Source: Mortierella alpina (Eukaryota; Mortierellomycota; Mortierellomycetes; Mortierellales; Mortierellaceae). Taken from it: a stretch of DNA of 64,000 bases. A model generated the notes under the pieces. That model was given only the letters and a program-made list of their open reading frames with translations, made no database searches and was not told the origin of the DNA. Positions 32,057 to 54,228 of this stretch are shown here, in pieces. Made by a program: the position numbers and the translations under genes. The number at the start of each line of letters is the position of its first letter. The stretch's first letter is position 1. The stretch lies in NCBI GenBank assembly GCA_029449245.1, contig JANATF010000013.1, positions 1,426,001-1,490,000 on the forward strand, written 5' to 3'.

Positions 32057-34105
32057 TCAATCATCCCGATCGTCGCCTGTATCACCATAGTGCACCCAGT
32101 GGGCACTCAACTCGGGCCGTTGCTCGCCCAAACTCCGCACCAGATCCTCACCCACATCAAAAGCATCGTCGCTTCCAAACTCGACAGACCTCAGCTTAGG
32201 GTGTCGCTCTCGGTCACACAACTCGGCTGCGATAGCTTGGTTCAGAATAGAGTGCGTGAACCATACCGAGAGTGACTCGAGATCAGACGCAGATCGCGGA
32301 GCGTTCCTAGCCAATTGGTCTTGCTGCTCTTGTTCATACTCTTGTTGCTGCTGGTCGTGATGACTCCCGTATGCATGATGAGTGTGGTGCTGATCTACGC
32401 CAATGCTGGCCCTCAAGTCCGATGTAGATGACGCAGATGAAGGAAGGGTCACCAGTGCTGAGGATGAACTCGAGTTCGAATCGGAGACCGAGGGCGATCC
32501 AATGGTCGCGCCTGTTGACGATACGGACGCAGCCGTGTACGACGTCTTATGGAAAGCACCTAACGGAAAATCTGCCAACGATCCGACGTTTCCTGTTCCT
32601 GGCTTTAATGATGACGATGATGATGATGATTTGGCCTCGGATAAACACTTTGCTCCTCCTTCAAGTCCTTCCAGCAACCTCAGAATTTGTTCCGATGTCA
32701 CAATGCCACGATGAGACTGCGTTGCGTGCAAAGTCAACCTCTTCAACCCAGGACAGATCTTGGCAAGCGAGTTCAAGAGTGATCCTTGAAGTGGGTTTCC
32801 TTGCCAGCATTGTGTCAAATAGAGTTCTCTCAGGTTGGGCAGTGAATGTTGGATCATCGTCATCAGGTACTGGGGAGGTAACGTGCAATTAACAAAGTGG
32901 AGTGATCGAATTCCAGACTGGATCATTTGCATGCTCGCCGGAGGAGAGGATATCATACTATTGTTGCTATTGTTGGTACTGGCGGCATGACAAGCAGCGG
33001 CGGCGGCATTGGCTCCTGGGACAGGTGAGATCAGCGATGGCTGGGCATTATTGGTCCCCGCGTAGTTAGTAGGCGTGGGCGGAAGGAGACTTGGTGGCCG
33101 GATGATCATGGGTTCCTCTCTAGAAAGTTGCTCGTGGCAATGCGGCTGCAGATCGAACCTTCGCGGCTGTGGCCGCAAATCCGTAGGTCCTCCCAAGACC
33201 GAGATTGGATGAAACCCCGAGAACCAGATCGATTCTAACTTGGGGCACGAGTTGGCAAGCAAACTGAGCATCACTCCGCTTTGTGAAGTCGAACTGGCCA
33301 TGATCGTCTCGTCATCCTCCTGCTGCAGTCCTGCAGTTGGGGTCGTGGTGCGGTTGTAAGGATCCAGACTTAGCGAGTGGGAGTGCGAGTGCTGATGACG
33401 GCCAGAATGAGAACATTGCGAGGCTAGCGAGGCCAACGATGCCGAAGAGGCTGATCCATGTAATGCCGAACACACACCTGACGGACCGAGTGGATCAAGT
33501 AGGTCATTGCTTGCAGAGGCAATGGCTCCGCGGATCAAGAGGTCTTCGGTTGGAATAGCCGATTGAATCGAGAAGGAGCGCAGCTCAGTACAACATGGGA
33601 TCATATCCAGTAAGTCTTGAATCATGTCTGCACTTGAGAGTGAGACGTGGAGCGAGTGCACCATGGAGTGGTATGGGAGAAGCGTCGGCCAAGGATACGA
33701 GTTGCGTCGTTTCGGCGCGGGCGGAGGATTTAAAACCTCGCCAGCTTGGGAGGATGAGCCAGCAGCCGTTTGCGAGCCAAGGGTCTTTATGCTCGTTGTG
33801 TGGGTCGACTGGCAATCGGCACTCGCTGGGGGAACGCTTTTTGTGATGAGAAAGACGATCCTGTTCAGATTGGCGGTGTATCGGACCTCATGCCATAGCT
33901 TTGGGGCAACGAGCTGAGCCCAAGTCCAGTCAAGTGTGAGGACCTTGACGAGGTCTCTGCGGTCGAGATAGTCAATGATCAACTGGATGATCTCTGGAGG
34001 CACTGTCGGGCTCTTTGACGTGGTCGTGGTTGCTGTGGTGTACTCTCGGAGTTCAGGCTCTTGCTCGTACAAACGTTCCGGCACAGCTTGAATATCCGCA
34101 AGCAT
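32057..34105 (-). CDS. F-box/LRR-like protein
   Basis: Intronless frame of 682 residues. An F-box-like motif lies at residues about 33-72 (VPPEIIQLIIDYLDRRDLVK, then LVAPKLWHEV). Leucine-rich segments follow (MVHSLHVSL..MIQDLLDMIPCCTELRSFSI; PNLRELYLTQCWQGN; CPGLKRLTLHATQ). They are interrupted by long Ser/Asn/Gln-rich inserts (about 240-420 and 500-600). Such proteins are substrate adaptors of SCF ubiquitin ligases through Skp1. Large F-box/LRR sets are common in Mortierella-like fungi. The substrate cannot be inferred. Confidence 0.8.
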   Translation of the reverse strand: MLADIQAVPERLYEQEPELREYTTATTTTSKSPTVPPEIIQLIIDYLDRRDLVKVLTLDWTWAQLVAPKLWHEVRYTANLNRIVFLITKSVPPASADCQSTHTTSIKTLGSQTAAGSSSQAGEVLNPPPAPKRRNSYPWPTLLPYHSMVHSLHVSLSSADMIQDLLDMIPCCTELRSFSIQSAIPTEDLLIRGAIASASNDLLDPLGPSGVCSALHGSASSASLASLASQCSHSGRHQHSHSHSLSLDPYNRTTTPTAGLQQEDDETIMASSTSQSGVMLSLLANSCPKLESIWFSGFHPISVLGGPTDLRPQPRRFDLQPHCHEQLSREEPMIIRPPSLLPPTPTNYAGTNNAQPSLISPVPGANAAAAACHAASTNNSNNSMISSPPASMQMIQSGIRSLHFVNCTLPPQYLMTMIQHSLPNLRELYLTQCWQGNPLQGSLLNSLAKICPGLKRLTLHATQSHRGIVTSEQILRLLEGLEGGAKCLSEAKSSSSSSSLKPGTGNVGSLADFPLGAFHKTSYTAASVSSTGATIGSPSVSDSNSSSSSALVTLPSSASSTSDLRASIGVDQHHTHHAYGSHHDQQQQEYEQEQQDQLARNAPRSASDLESLSVWFTHSILNQAIAAELCDRERHPKLRSVEFGSDDAFDVGEDLVRSLGEQRPELSAHWVHYGDTGDDRDD

Positions 34106-34498
34106 ATTCCTGGCGATGTGCAGCTGATCTGATTAATCTTGTTCAGCTATGTGGGAGTGCGAATGCGTGGGCTACGATGAGTGAATGCAATGGCGAGACG
34201 CAGACTAGAGCACGATGGAACAAGTAGAGAGGGAGAGAGGAAGAGAGACGGAGAGAGTTGAGAATGAATGACGAGGCGCGTGAAAGGAGGGGTAATGGGT
34301 GCCCTTTTTGTTCGTACCCTTTGGTCACTGACGGGTCATCGTTCTCGCTATGGACCCTGCACGCAACAGGGACACAAGGCACTTGCACCCTGTGCCCCTC
34401 CTCCTGAGTCTCCTTTCTCCCTTTCCTTCTACCATCAACACATCCATTCTATCATCGCAACCTAAAGTACGTATTTATTTGAAAAAGTCCATTCATGT
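34106..34498. other. Gap between F-box start and HDA1 stop
   Basis: Promoter and leader of the F-box gene (minus strand) plus the HDA1 3' end. On the minus strand it is pyrimidine-rich. Nothing else seen. Confidence 0.4.
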
Positions 34499-38382
<3,884 letters not shown>

Positions 38383-39141
38383 GGGATCGGCACTGCTGGT
38401 CTGTGCTGGATCTAAGATGGTGATATATAGGAGCACGACGACGAGCGGGTAAGGAAAGCCGCAAAAGGGTAAGCAAGGGCAGAAAGTATGAGCAGAAGGG
38501 AGTTAATACGTGAGGGAGAGGAAAGAACAATAGGCTGTGGGTGACAAGAGCGCTGTGTTAGGCGTCTGCAAGTTGGCTATCGAGGAGCCAGTGGCCATGC
38601 GACGCGTGTGTAAAAATAGCCTAGCGAACAAAGAACGAAAGAAAACACTCCGTTGCCACCGTGCAGATGCAGGATGCTCTTTTGCTGTGTCATGGAAGTA
38701 TGAGCCCACATGGGTGCCGCGTGGTCGTGGAGTTTGCTTTATTACCATGCTCATCCATGCCGCCGTTTGCTGAAGCCATGGCGGGGATATCCAATGAAGA
38801 GTACTGCGTAAGATGCGGATAAATAGCGCGGAATGATGTTGTCAATGCTGGTCAGGTTCACTGCAGGCAAGAGTGGGGAGAGAGGAAGACACCAGGAGAG
38901 AGGGCACTGATAGAGTGCGAGTAGGTTGGTGGCTGGGATACACAAGAAGACAGAGGATGGGCGATGCCTCTTAGCGATGGCAGGAAGAGTGGGTCGGATC
39001 AGTGAGATGAGAATTCGAGAAAGGTAGAAAGAGAAAAAGTGCTTCAGAGTTCGCTGGCTCACAAACTCAATCGTATGGGCAGGCAGATGCAGCGGAATTT
39101 TTTTTTTGGAGGCTTGCGCAGATGCCATGGGACAATGTCCA
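38383..39141. other. Intergenic, HDA1 promoter
   Basis: HDA1 upstream region (minus strand) with ATATATAG near 38423-38430, about 45 bp from the ATG, and the 3' flank of the ERMARD gene. I see no gene. Confidence 0.4.
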
Positions 39142-41760
<2,619 letters not shown>

Positions 41761-41980
41761 GTGGGCTGTGTTGCACAGCCTCCACCAGACGCGCCTGAGC
41801 GTCTAAGAGGGAGCCAATTCACCATTCACCCACCACCACTCCTAGCCGCTTGCAGTAGAGAGGCGGGCATCCATCATCAAACGATTACAACAGGCGCCGT
41901 GGCGATCCCGTCGACTTGTCTGTGCGGAATCATTATGGATATATAATGTTTTATAACGTGAAATGACGATAGGGACTTCT

Positions 41981-47934
<5,954 letters not shown>

Positions 47935-48844
47935 GTTGACTGATGCCTCTTAGAGGGAATGGAAAGAGAGGGGAGAGTGCGAGAGTTGATGCAAAAGGGG
48001 GAGAGAGAGTGCGGTCCTCCTGCGATGCGGGTATGAGAGGCTGACTGAGAGACAAGCAAAGGACTGTAGACTGCGAGAGGGACAGCGAGCAGTAGCAGAG
48101 GCGGGATGGGGCCTCTTGGGTGGGGAGAGGATAGGGTGGATGTTGATGTGGTAAGAGGGACAGGCGCACTCAATGTTGGAAAGAGTCCGTCCTGCTGTTC
48201 TATGGGCCAAGAAAAAAAGAAAAAAAAAGAAAAGCTGTTTACCCTTACGCCAAGCCACATTAATGAAGCGCACACGATGATAACAACGACCCAACGCCCT
48301 GACTTGAGATTGGCTGCTACATATCACCCAGGATCTTCAGCGATCCCTACCTGTCAGTCAGTCAGTCAGTCAGTCATTCTCCGCCATCGGATTCCTGACC
48401 AGCACTGCCTTGTTTTCTCAAAAGACTACCGCCGACACTCCGTCTTTGACGCCCATGCAGGCCACAGCCGCACACTGCTACCTTGCCATGTGCTGGGATA
48501 TCTGAATAATTGCTTCTACTCGCGCCAAGGGACTGCACCCTTCTCGGGCAGCTGCGGTAGCGCGGGCCGTTGAAGCAACCATCCGCTCCAGAGATCAGTG
48601 CAAGAGGAAGGTGTGGCCAGTGTCTCCTAAGAACAGATATTGGCTTACTGCCGCAGCAAGCTCTTTTTGGCAAGGATGCACCGGTGACTGGATTTTGCTC
48701 TGCGGAAGAGAAAAACGCCGTCTCCACCCCCCTGACACAACGAAAAACTGCGGGCTTGGAGCGCACGTCTGAAGGCTATTCGTATTTAAACATCTCTCGT
48801 CCCCCTTCATGACACGCCATCATTCCACTGCACATCACAGCAAC
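47935..48844. other. Divergent promoter SPB1 / eIF5-like
   Basis: About 910 bp between divergent starts. A GTCA/CAGT microsatellite lies near 48352-48377 and an A-rich tract near 48210-48233. The minus-strand side is a pyrimidine-rich SPB1 leader. No gene seen. Confidence 0.5.
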
Positions 48845-50343
48845 ATGCCTCGGCCAGCAAATGCAAAGCCCAAAAAGGGCGTCAACAAGCGCAAGCTGAT
48901 GAACTCGATGGTCAACATCCCAAGCACAAACCCGGACCCATACTACAGATACAAAATGTAAGTCGCTCCTAGCAAGCTCTTTGACTCCAACGAGCAAAAC
49001 AGGCAAGGGGTTATTGGCTGTGCTAACAAATATCTATATCCTCTGTCCCAAACAAAAAAAAAAAAAGGCCCGCCCTTGAGATCCGCATCAATCCAGCACG
49101 CATCAGGACCAACAACCCGCAGAAGGAGGCCGTAGAGATACCAGCGTCGACCCAGCTCCAGAACCTGAGCGCCGTTGCACGCGCGCTGAATCGGCCACTG
49201 GAATACATCTCAAAGTTCTTTGAGCTGGAACTGGAGATGCAAGGAGTCATGGAGGATCGCCAACGTTGGTTCAAGCTGTGCGGTGGCGCCATTTGTGAAC
49301 TCGAGCTGATGATGACACTAGACAAGTTTATCCGTCGCTTCGTCCTCTGTTACGTCTGTAACAACCCCGAGACCGCCCTCACTATCTTCAATACCCACAT
49401 CATGAAAGAGTGTGGAGCTTGTGGACAGAGCACCCGTGTCGACAGATTCTCAAAGCTCACAAGATACATTCTCAGGAACAGGACCTTTGGCCTTGGGGTA
49501 TTTGGATCCGTCGCGGTTGATGCGACAAAGTAAGTGTCCTACCTTTGACTTTATTTCACTTTTTGAACTATTTGCTCGGCAAACTGACAATATTATTACT
49601 TTCTGACGTTAGGTGCCGCTTCTTGAAAGAAGGGGCAGCTATGCCATCAAAGGGCACGGTTATGTCCAGTGCAAGTGGATTCAAGAATGGAGTCAAACTC
49701 GCCACGGCTGCTGAGCTGAACGATGGTGATGACGAGGAGGAAGAAGATGACGATGCGGAGCAGGACTGGAAGCTGGATACTTCAGATGCAGCTGTAGCAG
49801 AGAGGAGACTTGCAGAACTGGACTTGATCACGCGAGTAGAGAAAATTATGAATGCCGGACTTGGTGACAAGGCAAAAGGTACAGACAAACACGGTGATGG
49901 AAGAACGCTCCTATAACCATATAGTCGCGCTCTTTGTGCTAACCACGCGCTCAACCTTTTTCCTGCTGATGATAGATCCATACAAGTTGTTTGAAGAGTT
50001 TGTTACAACTACCAAGGAGGTGACTGCGGGAGGGGATCCAGTCCTTTCTGACACAGAAGAGGTACTTGGCCGATACTACACTTTGGATCTGGAGAAGGAG
50101 GGCGCCATCTTCATGCTAGAGAAGCTCAAGTTGCGACAGGAGCAAGGCGTGGATGGCACAGAACCCGCCTCGGACCTCGGCTACCCACGACTGCTGCGCG
50201 ACGATTATGATGATATCATTCAGGTACTGCGAGACAGCCTGGAGCGCGAGGTTGTGGTCGAAGGAGCATTCGACGAGAGCAGCAGTGATTTGGACACCAG
50301 CGATGATGAGGATTCAGATGATGGCGACTCGAATGAAAAATAG
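48845..50343 (+). CDS. TIF5: eIF5-like translation initiation factor
   Basis: eIF5 is the GTPase-activating protein for eIF2 in start-codon selection. Exons are 48845-48957, 49068-49529, 49613-49878 and 49976-50343; 402 residues (yeast eIF5 405). After a basic 21-residue extension comes MVNIPSTNPDPYYRYKMP. This carries the Arg used by the eIF5 arginine finger (YRYKMP). The domain continues through VARALNRPLEYISKFFELEL. The C2-C2 zinc finger is C-x2-C...C-x2-C (CYVC, CGAC), then FSKLTRYILRN. The C-terminal third only loosely resembles the W2/HEAT domain. The usual Trp/acidic end boxes are not obvious, and it ends in an Asp/Ser/Glu tail. It may be the main eIF5 or a divergent paralogue. Confidence 0.8.
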
Positions 50344-51025
50344 AGTTCCTTGGTTTACCAGGGAGACGCCCTGTGTCACTTGCCGTTCGTATATATTACA
50401 CATGCTTCCTCATACCTCTGTCTCTCTCGCTCTCTCTCTCTCTGGAACGGCTGAGAGCCACACCTGGCAGTGCTGAGTTTGCTTGCTAGCAGTGCCAAGT
50501 TTTGCATGATTGGCAGTGCCGACTTTTCGCATGGCGGTTCAGACTGTGAACGCCTTCGAACGTCGAACAGCAACACTCCCGTGCTTGGGCTTTGCATCCT
50601 GTCACTGTATCGTGGTATCTCTGGATGAGCGTCAACATCTGGGCCTTAAGCAGGCGTGAGCCTTGGTGCTTATTGTAGAATATGGCCTTTGTTTGCAGGG
50701 TACCACTGGGGGTCGATTTGAATTACACTGACAGGTGGGTAACAAAAGAGGAGAGTTGAGAGCGCTGAGGTAATAATAGAAACGCGCATATATATCTGAA
50801 TTACATATCCAGACTCCACCAACGTCCTCGTCCATAACTTGACCTGCTCGCTCGCTCTCTGCCGCATCTCTTCTTTTCTCTCCTCTTTCCATCTCCTTAC
50901 GCCATTCCTCATCCTCGGTCCCATTCCTGCCCTTGTCCCGCAATCTCATCCTTTCATTCCTTGTCCGCATCTCCCACCTCTTACCGTCTCCTCCGTACCT
51001 CCCACCTCTTAACCCATATCCAACC
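50344..51025. other. Intergenic, CT-rich leader of wall protein
   Basis: Contains a (CT)n run at about 50422-50443 and, from about 50860 to 51025, a pyrimidine-rich leader. No gene seen. Confidence 0.4.
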
Positions 51026-52096
51026 ATGAAGGCTGCCGCTACCCTCGCTGTCCTCGGAGCCATTGCTTCCTCGGTCACCGCCTTTGTCAACCCCACTGAC
51101 CCTTGGAGCACCTCCATCTGGAAGCCCAACACCAAGGTCACCATTCAGTGGACCGAGGACGCCAAGGCCCCCAGCCTGAAGACCAACCCCTTGGTTAACA
51201 TCTACTTCATGACTGGCTCCGACCTTGTCCAGACCCAGCTCGCCGTTGTTGCTGAGAACTACAATGCTCTTACCAACACCTCCATCGTCTACGACGTCCC
51301 TGTTGTTGATCCTCCAGGCCAGAGTAAGTCCCTTGATTGAGGAACGAAACAAGCCCGATCCAGGTGTCAGAGATCGAGATTAGCTTATTGGTGTGACATG
51401 CCCCCTCCGTTTCCCACCGACTTTCGAGTGGTGTGGTTTGAGCAGAGACGATCGAGCAGGTCCGTTGTATCCTCGATATGCACAGCTCTTTCGCTCCCTT
51501 TATTTTCCGTCTCCTCAATCGACAAAAAAAGAAACTGGCAGTGAACCGGTATACTTTAGCTTCTCGCAATCGCATGAGGACTTCCAGGAGAGGGCCATGT
51601 GGTGACAGCCTAGCAAAGACGTGCCATTAATAGGCATGCGGGTCGTGTGAGGACAGCGACAGCGTTGTTTGTTTGGGTTACAAGGAGGTCCTTCAATTAA
51701 GAACAACCTTGCATCTGCGAGATCTATGCTCCTAACGCTAGTGTGCTTGTCTCTCTGCCTCTCTTAGTCTACTTCTTGAAGTTCACCTCCGTTGGTGGCC
51801 AGGCAGCTGAACCCGCCTTTACCACCCGCTTCACCGTCACCGACACTGCAGGTAACCCAGGCACATTGAAGCCCACCAGCAGCCCCGGTACCCCCAACCC
51901 CGGTGGTAACGGCACCATCGTCTCCCAGCCCCCTACTGGATCCACGCCTACCGGTGCCTCGCCCTCGGGCTCGGGCTCTGCTGGCAGCGGCTCTACTGCC
52001 ACCGGTAGCCCCAAGAGCGGTGCCGGCTCCCTCGGTGCCTCCATGACTGTCGCCGCTGCCGCCGTCCTCGGCGCCGCCGCTTTGGTCGCCTTCTAA
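51026..52096 (+). CDS. GPI-anchored surface protein, Kre9/Knh1-like N-terminal domain
   Basis: Exons are 51026-51323 and 51768-52096, giving 208 residues. A signal peptide (MKAAATLAVLGAIASSVTA) is followed by a beta-sandwich segment (FVNPTDPWSTSIWKPNTKV, TIQWTED, VYDVPVVDPPGQ, IYFLKFTSVGG), which matches the Ser-Thr-rich GPI-anchored/Kre9-Knh1 family. A Gly/Ser/Thr/Pro linker (about 125-185) and a hydrophobic C-terminus (ASMTVAAAAVLGAAALVAF) fit GPI anchoring. Strong GCC/ACC third-position bias suggests high expression. The family is linked to cell-wall organisation; the biochemical role is unknown. Confidence 0.85.
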
Positions 52097-53140
52097 TGTA
52101 CTGGCTGCCCTTTACCTCCTAATCCAGAACCCAGTTCTGATACAGCAGCCATCCTCTTGTATGATGGACCACCCTGCAGGTGCAGGAGAGTTTGTCTTGC
52201 TTCACTTTGTCTGTGCCATACCCGTCCGAAAGTAGTATAAAAAGCCATCTATCGTATTGTACCTAGTAGAAAGCTCGTCGTAATGAACCTCTAAATTGCC
52301 GTTCCTGAAGCTGTAGAACCCATCGAGTGCGTGAGACACCAAGTGTTTTAGTTTGTGTACAATTGAAGGTCGGCAGCAGGAAGTTCAGACGCGATTGCAA
52401 ACGTACAAGGAGGAGCATGCATTGTTACCGAGGTCTCTTCACATTGCTCCTGCAGAAGAATGTTGAGGCTAGATCGCCGCGTTCTCCATAAATACACATG
52501 TATGCAAGCTATGGTGCTTCGGGGTCTATGTCTCATCTGGCTGGCGCTGGAAGAACAGTAGGGGGTGATTGAGCAGCACTCTGGGCTGCCGAGTGTCAGG
52601 TCATTCTGCCAGGTGAGAAAATGAGAGCACGACCTCGAGGCACGAGTAAGGGTGGGTTTATATGCAATCTCCTGGCCTCGATCACAACCTGCGGTCGAGC
52701 CGAGCCAAAGCTGTTGCTACTACAGTGGAAATGAGTGGCTGTATGTGGTTCGCAACGTGCGGATGTGGAGAGCGTCTGCACTCGGGCTCCCAGCCCAGAA
52801 GAAGCTGGTGGTCCAAGAAGAGGAAAGGCACAGGGATCCCCTTTCTGTCGCGGGTCCCCGACCGGCTTGTGCTGGTGCTCTCAAGAAAAAAAAAGAAAAG
52901 AGACAACAACAGGAATACAAGAATGAAGGCACGCACGGCACGCTTAGGCACTTTTGCCAATATGTTGTGTTCGGGTGCGAGGGAGAGCGGCCATGGCGCG
53001 CAATTTTGTTCTTTTCTTCTGGACACTTTTGCTGGGTTTTGGCTCTTTCCCTTCTCTTTTTTCCCCATCCTCTGCACACGATCCCCATTCGCACCGCCCA
53101 CCGTCGTCGCATCCTTGCATCCGCCTCATTCCCCTCCACC
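52097..53140. other. Intergenic
   Basis: Promoter region of the next wall protein. The long open frame entering from upstream is continuous with the downstream signal peptide by chance and lacks its own ATG. No gene seen. Confidence 0.4.
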
Positions 53141-54228
53141 ATGCGCACCTGCTCCGCCTCCCTTCCTCTCTTGGTCACTCTGCTGGTCACTGTCGTGGCG
53201 GTTTCGGCCCAGCAGCCAGAGACTCCTCTGCCCTGCTACCAGGAAAAATGCTCGCCCCTGGTGGATGCCCTGAAGGAATGTCAGATCACCGTCAACACAG
53301 CAACCGGCGACATCAACTTCCCTGTCGCCACCAACTCCACAGCAGAGACCGACAAGTGCCTCTGCAAGCAGTCCATTGTCGATGCTTACGGTAATACCCT
53401 TGTTCCCACTCCCTTGTTCCTCCGTCCCCTGTCTGCCTGTTTCAAATCAGGCTGGCCCAACACGACAACGCTACAAGCAGCCAGGAGCACCCTTGTCTTC
53501 ACAGCGTGTGTACATGTACCGCGAGCGATATAAGACGTGGATATGCGGTAGAGCACTGCAGCACTTCTCAGCCGAGGTCACCTTCATCCACTATTTCCTT
53601 GTTGCTCTCTTTATCTGCACTACCCCAAAGTGTCATGGTGTCAAAGTGTCGAGTGGGTGATCTCGCGCGTGTTTTGGTGGACTACAGGACCTACAGCAAC
53701 TCGGAGAACCATTCACGAAACAGGATGATGTTGGGGCTATCAAGGACTGGTCATTTCAACACTGGCACAACAGCATACGATATTCAGCACATACTATCAA
53801 TCCACACATACACCCTTGCTCTCTTGCGACTTCACTCACTCCTCCTTCTATTCTCGTTCAACCATCCGAATCCTCCCCGGATACCATTGTACATGGCATC
53901 TCTTTCAAGTGCAGTGATCCATCCTCACACCACCACGCTAACCAGTATCTTTCTATCTGTCTTTCTTTCTCCTTCTGCTTGTCTCACCCGTTGGCCCCCC
54001 TTGTTTCTTTTCTGAACCTACATAGATCCATGCTTCAGCTGTGGAGCTGAGAACCAAAAGATCCAGGAGCGCTTCTCCACGGCTAAACTCGTGGACTCTT
54101 GCAATGTCAACTTTGGACAGGGCACTGTGAAGATGCCCGGCTCTGCTGCTGCTTCGTCATCCATCCGCGCCGGTTCATTGGCCCTGGCCGCTGTGTCCAT
54201 TGTCCTGTCCATGGTCATCCTTGCTTAG
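53141..54228 (+). CDS. Small Cys-rich GPI-anchored protein
   Basis: Exons are 53141-53390 and 54026-54228, giving 150 residues. Start context is CTCCACCATGC. A signal peptide (MRTCSASLPLLVTLLVTVVAVSA) is followed by a Cys-rich mature part (PCYQEKCSPLVDALKEC, CLCKQSIVDAY, DPCFSCGAENQ, LVDSCNVNF). It ends with SSSIRAG and the hydrophobic tail SLALAAVSIVLSMVILA, fitting a GPI anchor. The spacing resembles small secreted Cys-rich proteins of early-diverging fungi. It does not show the classic CFEM spacing. The intron is 635 nt, far longer than others here. It neighbours another GPI protein on the same strand. Confidence 0.75.

Noticed and set aside
52652-53140. Extended N-terminus for the Cys-rich GPI protein
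   Set aside because: The frame is open upstream by chance, but its first codon is not ATG. The signal peptide starts at 53141 in good initiation context.
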